This document shows, in pieces, positions 27,710 through 34,807 of a DNA stretch of 64,000 nt. The position numbers and the translations under genes were made by a program. A model generated the notes under the pieces. It searched no databases, was not told the origin of the DNA, and saw nothing but the letters and a program-made list of their open reading frames with translations. Source of the stretch: Bog-532 sp963775825 (GTDB taxonomy: Bacteria > Actinomycetota > Actinomycetes > Streptosporangiales > Streptosporangiaceae); assembly GCA_963775825.1 (NCBI GenBank), contig CAVZKY010000046.1, positions 62,001 to 126,000 on the forward strand, in the 5' to 3' direction. How positions within the stretch are numbered: position 1 is the first letter of the stretch; the number at the start of each line of letters is the position of its first letter.

Positions 27710-28435
27710 GTGATCGAGACGCCAGGTGAGTCGCTGCGCGAACGGCTGTACGAGGCGTACGCATCACAGCACGCGACGTGCGAGGACGGCGAAGCTGTCA
27801 CCCTCATCTATCGTCGCGACATCCGGCCGGCGCTGCCGACACCTTCCGCAGGACCCGTGTTTGACATCGGCTGTGGGCAGGGGAAGCTCGTCAAGCTGAT
27901 GTTGGCGGATGGCTACAACGCGACTGGGATTGACGTCAGCCCCGAACAAGTGCAGCTAGCCCGGGCAGCAGGCCTGGACCGGGTCGAGCAAGGCGATTAC
28001 CGGGATCTGCTCAAGGCGCGAGTCGGGCAATTGGCCGCGGTGACGGCCACCGACGTGCTGGAGCATCTGACCAAAACTGAGGTGCTTGAGACGTTCAACC
28101 AGGTCGCGCGGGCGCTGATCCCGGGGGGCGTATTCGTGGCGCGGGTCCCAAACGCGGCCAGTCCCTTCGGCGGTCACATTCGCTACGGTGACTTCACACA
28201 TGAGTCTTCCCATACCGCGCGCAGCGTCCGCCAGGTCGCGGCCGCGGCGGGGTTTGCCGAGGTTGATGTGCAGTCTTGCCCACCCGTCGCGCACGGATTG
28301 GTTAGCGCGGTGCGGGTCGCGGTGTGGAAGTGGATTAGCGCGTGGTGCAAGATCGCCCTTGCGGCCGAAACGGGAATGCTCCGGGACCACATCGTCACTC
28401 AAAACCTGACCTTCGTCGCGTATAAGGGTAGCTGA
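27710..28435 (+). CDS. Class I SAM-dependent methyltransferase
   Basis: A 241-residue methyltransferase with a seven-strand Rossmann core: motif I VFDIGCGQGKLVKLM (about residues 50-64), TGIDVSPEQVQLAR, post-I TATDVLEHL and ARALIPGGVFVARVPN. GTG 27710 was chosen because a promoter-like -10 lies six bases upstream and similarity in the paralogous copy starts there; an in-frame TTG at 27680 overlaps that promoter. Probable role in glycan modification, but the acceptor is unknown. A deleted copy exists at 23225-23470. Confidence 0.85.
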   Translation: MIETPGESLRERLYEAYASQHATCEDGEAVTLIYRRDIRPALPTPSAGPVFDIGCGQGKLVKLMLADGYNATGIDVSPEQVQLARAAGLDRVEQGDYRDLLKARVGQLAAVTATDVLEHLTKTEVLETFNQVARALIPGGVFVARVPNAASPFGGHIRYGDFTHESSHTARSVRQVAAAAGFAEVDVQSCPPVAHGLVSAVRVAVWKWISAWCKIALAAETGMLRDHIVTQNLTFVAYKGS

Positions 28436-28914
28436 GAGACATCGAGCGCCACGAGTAGCGCGCAGTGGTGCGTGGTCGGATCCGACTGGTCGCGCTGATC
28501 GCATCGCCTGGCCGCTGGCCCGGCCACACCGGTCATCGCTCGCTGATGGCCAGCGTCATTGGCGCCGCCTCGCCCATGAGGCTCCGCTGACCGGCGTCCC
28601 GCTCACTGTCATAACGTTATCTCCTCGGAACTTTTGAACGATTGTCTCACAGCGTATGCATGTTCGGCTAAACGCTGAATCCCTTAAATAAGGGCTATGT
28701 AGGTATTTTAGAAAAATAAAAGACATGGCGGCCTTACCGCTCTGGGCAAATAATCGTGCCGACATCACATGCCCCTGTTGCGGAGCAGCATGTATGGTAT
28801 AACTGTGGAACGCAAAGTTTATCTCTGGTGGCGCGAGCAAGTCGTTCGAAGGCCTGTCTCATGGCTGGGGCACGCCGATTTCTTTAACTGCCAGCGAACC
28901 CCCGGAACCTGACG
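28436..28914. other. 480-bp spacer before the asparagine synthase-like gene
   Basis: The region is AT-richer. A 94-codon open frame on the complement (28556-28840) has no recognisable motif and I do not call it. No repeat or terminator is evident. The promoter for the amidotransferase gene is expected here. Confidence 0.45.
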
Positions 28915-30720
28915 ATGTGTGGCATTGCTGGGGCAATCGACGCGTCCAGGGATCGGGCAGCAGTGCGGGTTCGTCTGATCAACGACGCGCAGCAGCATCG
29001 TGGACCCGATCATGGAATGCTGGCGCATGTAAGCGGATTTACGCTGGGGAACACGCGGCTTGCTATCCAGGATCCCGGCCCAGCGGGAAATCAGCCATTC
29101 GTGTCGCTTGACGGTCGTTACCATTGCGTATTCAACGGTGAGATCTATAACCACAGGGAACTGGTCAGACGACATGGGCTAACAGTACGCACTAACTGTG
29201 ACGGGGAGGTCGTTCCCGCGCTATGGTCGAAGCTTGGCGTAGCGTCACTGGCCGAGCTACGTGGCATGTTTGCCATAGCGATGGTTGATTCCCTGGAAGA
29301 GCGGCTTTACCTGGCCAGGGATCCTTTCGGGATAAAGCCACTACATTGGCGGATTATTCCTGACGGGCTGTTGTTTGCCTCAGAAATTCAGCCACTTATA
29401 CGGGCGGCCGGTGGCGCACAAGTACATCCTCGAGCAATAGCGAGGTATCTTCATCTCGGAGCGACAGCCGCCGACCAGGCTCCGTTCGTTGAGATAACGA
29501 CACTTCCGCCGAACAGCGTTGCATCCTTCAACCGCGACTGCCGCTCAGCAATACAACCCATCCAGCCTGGTGGGCCGCTTGAGGCTGCTGCGGTGGCAGA
29601 TGCAGATCTGGAAAAAGCATTGACAGAATCCGTCCAGCTGCACCTGGCGGCCGATGTGCCAAGTGCGCTGCTCCTGTCCGCGGGCGTTGACTCCGCGACC
29701 ATTGCCGCAGTTGGCCGTCGCCTTGGCCGAGACCTGCACTGTCTTACGGTCGCGACCGAGGATAGTGCCGACGAGAGTGAGACGGCAGCAAAGACCGCAC
29801 GTCATTACGGGCACCGCTTCCAGCGAGTGCGAGCCGTGGTCACGGCGGATGATGTTCTGAAGTTCTTCACGGCGATGCAGCGCCCCAGCATCGACGGTCT
29901 CAATAACTATGTGGTCTGTAAGGCAGTTCACGAGGCCGGGTTCAAGGTCGCGCTATCTGGTCTTGGCGGAGACGAGGCTGTGGGCGGGTACTCCCACTTC
30001 CGTCTGCTGCCATACCTATCTGTGCTTCGCGTTCTCGATGTGCTACCGAGTCAGGTAAACGGTCTGGCAGCAAAAGCACTAGCTCACTTGGGTCTGGCGG
30101 GCGAAACCAAGCTGAAGAGGCTGCTTGCCTCTGATGGTCCACGAGAAGGCTGGGAGCTGGTTCATCTCCAGCGAGAGGTGCTCCCTGAGGCGCTGGTGAC
30201 CGAGTTGACTGGAGTGAGCTGCCGCAATTCGGTTAGTATGCCGGTAATGACGAGGCCGTGGCCAGGACAATTTGCTGCCATGGTCGCCGCAGAGGTGGCG
30301 CTATACCTCCAGTCAACCCTGCTCCCTGATGCTGATGCTTTCTCAATGGCTTCTTCCGTTGAGCTCAGAGTCCCCTTCGTCGATTGCCAGGTCCTTTCGG
30401 CATCGTTGCGACTAGCCGGTGAAAACGGAAAACGGCCTGGCAAGAAGGCTGCTGGGAGGGCGCTGCATGACGCTTACCTCGTGCACCTAGCCACTGCCCC
30501 TAAGCGGGGGTTCAGCCTGCCGATGCAGCGGTGGATGTCGGGTCCTTTGTCGCCTGTGCTCAAGGCTGCCGATGATCCAACTGCAGCCGTCTGGTCCGTG
30601 CTGGACCGGAAGGTAGCCGAGCGAGCGGGTCTGTTGCCGCTCCAGCCAGGACGCCGTTGGTCTGAGGCATGGACCCTAGCGGCTTTGAATGGATGGCTCG
30701 AGACAATCTGCGGGGGGTGA
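28915..30720 (+). CDS. Glutamine-hydrolysing asparagine synthase/amidotransferase (AsnB-like)
   Basis: A 601-residue class II glutamine amidotransferase. The start MCGIAGAID places the nucleophile Cys2 after Met removal. Further glutaminase blocks are RGPDHGM, GNTRLAIQDP and FNGEIYNHREL. The synthetase half has the ATP-pyrophosphatase loop LLLSAGVDSATIAA (about residue 256; usual consensus SGGxDS, here SAGVDS), GLGGDEAVGGY and RVPFVDCQVL. In polysaccharide loci such enzymes (e.g. WbpS) amidate uronic acid sugars rather than aspartate; the nearby di-N-acetyl-uronate pathway genes make that role plausible here. The 3' end, including the stop, is duplicated in tandem (30697-30755). Confidence 0.88.
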   Translation: MCGIAGAIDASRDRAAVRVRLINDAQQHRGPDHGMLAHVSGFTLGNTRLAIQDPGPAGNQPFVSLDGRYHCVFNGEIYNHRELVRRHGLTVRTNCDGEVVPALWSKLGVASLAELRGMFAIAMVDSLEERLYLARDPFGIKPLHWRIIPDGLLFASEIQPLIRAAGGAQVHPRAIARYLHLGATAADQAPFVEITTLPPNSVASFNRDCRSAIQPIQPGGPLEAAAVADADLEKALTESVQLHLAADVPSALLLSAGVDSATIAAVGRRLGRDLHCLTVATEDSADESETAAKTARHYGHRFQRVRAVVTADDVLKFFTAMQRPSIDGLNNYVVCKAVHEAGFKVALSGLGGDEAVGGYSHFRLLPYLSVLRVLDVLPSQVNGLAAKALAHLGLAGETKLKRLLASDGPREGWELVHLQREVLPEALVTELTGVSCRNSVSMPVMTRPWPGQFAAMVAAEVALYLQSTLLPDADAFSMASSVELRVPFVDCQVLSASLRLAGENGKRPGKKAAGRALHDAYLVHLATAPKRGFSLPMQRWMSGPLSPVLKAADDPTAAVWSVLDRKVAERAGLLPLQPGRRWSEAWTLAALNGWLETICGG

Positions 30721-30755
30721 AAGAGACTCGAGACAATCTGCGGGGGTGAAAGAGA
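30697..30755 (+). repeat. 29/30-bp tandem duplication across the asnB-like stop codon
   Basis: CTCGAGACAATCTGCGGGGG (plus GTGAAAGAGA) occurs at 30697-30726 and again at 30727-30755, differing by one G in the G-run. The first copy contains the last codons and TGA stop of the AsnB-like gene. Confidence 0.9.
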
Positions 30756-30889
30756 GTGGTGGTGGATCCGGTGGGACCGGATCTTTGCGGTGTGCTTCCG
30801 AGTATGAGCTTGCGGATACCGGCTCTGTTTCAGGTACTGTCAGGTCGGTGCATGGTGACGCTGGGTGACTGTTTTGCGTGCCTGACCGT
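30756..30889. other. Short convergent intergenic region
   Basis: 134 bases between the AsnB-like gene and the end of the reverse-strand membrane protein. I see no gene or clear terminator hairpin. Confidence 0.4.
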
Positions 30890-32227
30890 CTAACGGTAGT
30901 GGGTGTCTTGGATCGGATATGTCCCTGGTGCTGCCGACACTGGTCTTGTCAATGGCCAAGTTGCGGTGGCTCTGGCCCCGCAGCTGGCCGATGGCGCGGG
31001 GCTTAGCAGCAGGCAGGTTGGTGCGTCCAGGCCAGCACCAGCGGCACGGCTTCGGCGTGCCCGGCGTATGGGGTGGTGTTCGCCGGGTCCACGCCCGGCG
31101 AACCGCGCTGGGCGAGGCGCTGTGAGGTTGATGGTGATAACCCTAGTCAGGCAAGGCACCGCTAACCGGGATCGGGCAGCGGCGTGCCTGCGGGACTTCT
31201 GGACTAGCAGCGCCTCTGCTGCCTTCGCGCACACGGCCAGGACAAGGGCGCTCCGCAGCGTGATCAGGATCGCTGGCAGCCCGGCCTCGAAGCCCCACGT
31301 TGCTGCCGTCGCCGCACCCGCCAGCCATACCACCCGCGCCGGGGTCCATTCCTGGAACAAGCGCCGTTCCCCCAGTCCGGCCAGCCACCCCAGCCCGGCG
31401 AGGAACGCGATCAGCCAGCCCGGTGACAGGAACCCCGCATACAGGCCGGTGAATCCCGGCAGGAAGTTGGTCTCCTGCAGCCCGAATGTGTATATCTCCA
31501 GGTTTGCCGGCGTCGTCACTCCCAGCTTGCCAAGCTTCCCCGCCCACACCGTGCTCGGAACCGCGATCAGCAGTGACTCGGGGACGTAGGCGGCGCCAAG
31601 TCGTGGCTGGCCGAGGCTGATGGACTGGAGGATGGCGCCAGCGAAATCCACGCCGTCAAGGCGGATGGCGGTTTCCCCGAGCAGTCCGTGCACGGCCGCT
31701 GGCTGGCCGGGTGTGCCGGACGCGACGGTGGACAGGCCGCCGCCCAGCGCGCTGACCCGTGCCGAAAGGCCGCTGTCCTGATAGTAAAGGTTCCGGCCCT
31801 GCTGTGCGCGGACCCCAGTAATCGCCAGGACGGCGATCATGATCAGCCCCGCGGCTACCAGCAGCTGGCGAGGACGGGGCCGCCTCCCTGTATTCCCCAG
31901 CAGGACAATGAGGACTACCGCATCGACGATCACCGGACTCCGCTCTCCCGCGGCGGCGAGCAGGAGGGACTGACCGATGAGGACCGGCAGGAACCACCGC
32001 CGCCCGTAGGTAAGCACCAGGCTGAACCCGGTGAGAACAACAAGGACGACGAAGAACGTGGTCGCCAGGGCCACTGTCACCGGAGTGCCGGTGACGCCCC
32101 CGAGGGCGCTGTTGTATCCCTTCCCGTGAACGGTCAGGACAGCCAGCGGTACGCACGCCGCAGCGAGGAACCGCCAGTCCAGCACCTTGACCGTGGCCTG
32201 CAGGTCATTTTCGCCGGGGGCGCTCAT
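30890..32227 (-). CDS. Polytopic membrane protein, probable oligosaccharide polymerase (Wzy-like), main part
   Basis: A 445-residue protein with about eight hydrophobic segments in the first 340 residues (for example FLAAACVPLAVLTVHG, VALATTFFVVLVVLTGFSLVL, LPVLIGQSLLLAAAG, PVIVDAVVLIVLLG, LLVAAGLIMIAVLAITGV, WLIAFLAGLGWLAGLG) and a large external loop (about 155-270) containing LYAGFLSPG. This topology and the island context fit an O-antigen-type polymerase; there is no diagnostic motif. The last about 100 residues are Arg/Pro/Ala-rich and probably read through a lost stop after a frame break near 31130. It overlaps the upstream small membrane gene (32205-32516) by 23 bases; both may be one gene split by a frameshift. 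Confidence 0.55.
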   Translation of the reverse strand: MSAPGENDLQATVKVLDWRFLAAACVPLAVLTVHGKGYNSALGGVTGTPVTVALATTFFVVLVVLTGFSLVLTYGRRWFLPVLIGQSLLLAAAGERSPVIVDAVVLIVLLGNTGRRPRPRQLLVAAGLIMIAVLAITGVRAQQGRNLYYQDSGLSARVSALGGGLSTVASGTPGQPAAVHGLLGETAIRLDGVDFAGAILQSISLGQPRLGAAYVPESLLIAVPSTVWAGKLGKLGVTTPANLEIYTFGLQETNFLPGFTGLYAGFLSPGWLIAFLAGLGWLAGLGERRLFQEWTPARVVWLAGAATAATWGFEAGLPAILITLRSALVLAVCAKAAEALLVQKSRRHAAARSRLAVPCLTRVITINLTAPRPARFAGRGPGEHHPIRRARRSRAAGAGLDAPTCLLLSPAPSASCGARATATWPLTRPVSAAPGTYPIQDTHYR

Positions 32228-32516
32228 CGCCCGGCTCGGGGCGGGTGAGGAGGTATGCGACTGTCAGGGCAAGCATTCCCGCGGACATGAGCAGAGTGGC
32301 CTGATCTGTGAAGTGCTGGGCGACGCCGAGCCGGTAGATGTTCTGGGCATTGATCGAGGGGATCTCCAGGAGGACCGGCGACAGGCCCTCATAAATCACG
32401 GACGTGATGACCAGGAGCGTGACAGGCCTGCGCAACCAGTGCCGTCCGAGTCGGTGGCGCAACAGGGTGAGCATGATGGCCTGCAAGCCGAGGGCGGTCA
32501 GCAACGTAAGAGTCAA
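32205..32516 (-). CDS. Membrane protein, N-terminal part of the polymerase-like protein
   Basis: A 103-residue product from TTG 32516 with two to three hydrophobic segments (LLTALGLQAIMLTLL, PVTLLVITSVIYEGLSP, LLMSAGMLALTVAYLL) and a basic end. Its frame ends just inside the next membrane gene, whose N-terminus starts with the missing transmembrane continuation. It is either a separate small subunit or the amino terminus of a single polymerase broken by a one-base shift near 32210-32225. A fragment paralogous to residues about 18-70 lies at 27525-27672. Confidence 0.55.
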   Translation of the reverse strand: MTLTLLTALGLQAIMLTLLRHRLGRHWLRRPVTLLVITSVIYEGLSPVLLEIPSINAQNIYRLGVAQHFTDQATLLMSAGMLALTVAYLLTRPEPGDERPRRK

Positions 32517-32586
32517 AGTCGCGCCTTCTGGTAATCGGACGATTACTAAAAGTTATCATCTAGGCGCCCACAGGGGTTTTCCCGGG

Positions 32587-32705
32587 GTGGAGATGTTCGA
32601 GGCGATCCGCCGTAACAGGCGGGGTGCTGGGGTTGTCGATCCGTCCCCTGGCTCAGCGGCACGGGGTGGACTGGCGGACAGTGCCACTGGCGCTAGGCGC
32701 GCGGC
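32587..32705 (+). pseudogene. Probable fragment of an IS21-type transposase N-terminus
   Basis: ATG 32593 reads MFEAIRRNRRGAG, and the next phase reads LSIRPLAQRHGVDWRTV, which together resemble the helix-turn-helix start of IstA-type transposases (xEGLSIRxLAxRHGVxRRTV). A one-base break near 32632 separates the two parts. The rest of the transposase is absent, and the sequence runs into the tyrosine recombinase remnant. Confidence 0.5.
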
Positions 32706-32786
32706 GGTCTACCGGGCTGCGGCCCAGCCGCCGGGGCCTGCTGGGGCATATCGGCCCGGGCCGCCGCGCAGCGGCGGGCGGCTGGT

Positions 32787-33995
32787 GCACCAGCCGCGGC
32801 GGCTGCCTAAGGCGCTGGAGCCGGAGGACGTGGCGGCGTTCGTGGCGGGCCTGCGGACCTTCCGGGACCGGGCGATCACGCTGGTGATGCTGCTGGGCGG
32901 GCTGCGTGCCGCCGAGGTCCGGTCGCTGCGGCTGGCTGATGTGGACATGGGGCTGCGCCGGGTGCGGGTGATGGGGAAGGGCGGTAAGGAGCGCGTCGTG
33001 CCGGTGGATGTCGTGTTCTTCGCCGAGCTGGCCGCCTACCTGCGCGAGGAACGCCCGGCGTCGTGCCGGACGGCGGAGTGCTTCGTGGTGCTGCGCGGCC
33101 CGACGGCCGGGCTGCGGCGGATCTTCCGTACCCACCGGCTGGCCTCCGGGGCGCTTCGGGTCCGGCCGCACCGGCTCAGGCACACCTACGGGACCGAGCT
33201 CGACAGGCGCGGAGTTGCATCAGATGCAACATTCCGTGCTCGGCGTGAGGACGGCGCCGTAAGGGGTGGCTGTCCGGGTCCAGCAGGGCGGCGGTCGCGG
33301 CGGCAGAGCGAACCCCCAGGCCAGGACGGGCGTGACAGGAGCGTATTGCGTCAGATGCCAGGATGTTGCGTCCACTGTGGTTGCATCAGACGCAAGCATG
33401 ATGCGGCAAAAGCAACGAAAAAGCGCAGCGACGAGGGCAGATGCCACTACAGGCCGGTCGTCACGCTAACCCATTCAGCATGGTTGGTAAACCGCTCCCT
33501 ACCAGTTTCAACGCGGGCATGTCCCTGCAAGCGCTGATGGCCCTGCTCGGCCACGTCTCCACCGAGATGACCCTGCGCTACGCCGCGCTGGCCGCCCCCG
33601 CCGTCCGCACCGGCCTACGAAGAAGCGATGAGCAAGGCCCGCACCCGGCTGACCCTGGCCATCGCCCCGGCCGGCCAGCCCATCATCCCCGGCCGGGTCG
33701 AATGGCTGCGGGCCGAGATGCTCAAGACCCGAGTCGCGCAAGGCTGCTGCTCCCGCCAGCTCGCCGCCGAAGCCTGCCCCTACGCCAACATCTGCGAGCA
33801 GGCGACAACTACGTCACAGCCCCGGAGTTCATCCCGCAGCTCGAGGCCCAGCTCGCCGACGTCACCGCCCTCCGCGACGACGCCACCGCACGCGGCTGGC
33901 ACACCGAGGTCGCCCGGCACTCACACGTCATCGCCAGCATCCAGCGCCACCTGCAACAACTTCAACTAACCGCAAGAACAGGACACAACGCCTGA
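32787..33995 (+). pseudogene. Tyrosine recombinase/integrase, interrupted by about 300 bp of foreign sequence and frameshifted
   Basis: The left part encodes RRLPKALEPEDVAAFV, ITLVMLLGGLRAAEVRSL (catalytic Arg), MGKGGKERVVPV and PHRLRHTYGTELDRRG (HxxR box). The right part resumes near 33500 with NAGMSLQALMALLGH (His) and VSTEMTLRYAAL (Tyr), then a C-terminal domain ACPYANICEQ and FIPQLEAQLADVTALRDDA in two further phases. All catalytic residues of the R-H-R-H-Y set exist, but they are separated by 33212-33500 and by frame breaks near 33610 and 33800. The N-terminal SAM-like core-binding domain is missing. Dead integrase from a former mobile element. Confidence 0.8.
33212..33500. other. Insert within the integrase carrying three TTGCRTCAGAYGCAA palindromes
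   Basis: The insert separates the HxxR and His/Tyr boxes of the recombinase. GTTGCATCAGATGCAAC is a 17-bp palindrome at 33214-33230, exactly at the left junction. Variants follow at 33346-33360 (TTGCGTCAGATGCCA) and 33381-33395 (TTGCATCAGACGCAA). No coding content is recognised. I see no clear terminal inverted repeat or target duplication for the insert. Confidence 0.6.
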
Positions 33996-34019
33996 TATCA
34001 CTATCAATCGCCCCATATT

Positions 34020-34215
34020 GCCCTCAGGGCCGGTTAATCGAAATCTACTTCTCCGTCATCCAGCGCAAGCTCCTCACCCTGACGACTTCGAGGACCTCGA
34101 TGAGCTCACCGCCCAGATCCTCGCCTTCGAGAAGCACTACAACGCCACCGTCAGGCCATTCGGCTGGGAGTTCACCCACACCGACCTCAACGCCTCCTGG
34201 CACGCATCAGGCAGC
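34020..34215 (+). pseudogene. C-terminal fragment of an IS630-type transposase
   Basis: Frame one encodes RLIEIYFSVIQRKLLT; after a one-base break near 34078 the next frame encodes DDFEDLDELTAQILAFEKHYNA and RPFGWEFTHTDLNA. This is the characteristic C-terminal end of IS630-family DDE transposases. The catalytic region is gone. Confidence 0.78.
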
Positions 34216-34376
34216 ACGACCGGCACGCACCGCACCCACTGGCCGCATGAACCCCGACGAATTAACGGGCGCCGGGGTTCCCACTAGATGTAGCGATCGT
34301 GATCCACGATTTCGGAGCCCGTGTCAGAGTTTATGACCCTGGGGCTGTGGGCCGGGTTGGACGGTCGTACTCTTAG

Positions 34377-34584
34377 TTCGAATATACTGACTCCGTGGAG
34401 GCGGTAGCATCCGATGCAGACGTTCTTCTATTGCTAACCGAATGGGATGAATTCCGCAGCTCTGACCCTGATGTTCTCGGGCAGGAGCGTGGCGCAACGG
34501 AAGATAGCGGACGGCCGGAACGCCCTCGATCCACAGGCTTAGCGCGATGCAGGCTGGGAGTATCGCGCGCTCGGTTGGCCGTGA
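34377..34584 (+). pseudogene. C-terminal remnant of a UDP-sugar 6-dehydrogenase
   Basis: FEYTDSVEAVASDADVLLLL, TEWDEFRSSDP and, after a frame break near 34485, IADGRNALDPQA, an in-frame TAG, then RDAGWEYRALGWP and TGA. These are the hallmarks of the C-terminal domain of UDP-glucose/UDP-GlcNAc/GDP-mannose dehydrogenases. Only about 70 codons remain, beginning abruptly at 34377. It lies just upstream of genes for later steps of a UDP-GlcNAc-derived uronic acid pathway, whose first enzyme would be such a dehydrogenase. Confidence 0.85.
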
Positions 34585-34807
34585 CATACCGCAGCGTTCA
34601 CTGCTTCAGCAGCAGGCTTGGCCGACGGTTTCGGCCGCATCACCGTCCCACCCTGTCGGCGGTAGTCGGGCAAAGGCGGCGGCGCGGGCTGCCGGGCGCA
34701 GGCCCAGTTATGCATGCCAGGAACTGGGGGCCTCTAGCCACAACCGTTGTCCGCGGCTCTTACCGCCGACAACATCGCTTAGCTTCTTGGGAGTGTGGAG
34801 GTTGCGC
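34585..34807. other. Spacer before the acetyltransferase-aminotransferase gene
   Basis: About 220 bases after the dehydrogenase remnant. The downstream frame is open through it, but the codons do not resemble a protein and the ribosome-binding site GGAGGT (34797-34802) marks the true start at 34808. Confidence 0.5.

Noticed and set aside
28556..28840. 94-codon complement frame in the spacer before the AsnB-like gene
   Set aside because: No similarity that I recognise, AT-rich with non-actinobacterial codon use; treated as intergenic.
33212..33500. The integrase insert as a transposable element with defined ends
   Set aside because: I could find neither terminal inverted repeats nor a target duplication; only the internal palindromes are supported.
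34383..34397. TATACT followed by six bases and GTG, looking like a third leaderless promoter of the 27.7-kb type
   Set aside because: Reading upstream in frame shows that these bases encode EYTDSVEA, part of the UDP-sugar dehydrogenase similarity. The match to a promoter is coincidental.
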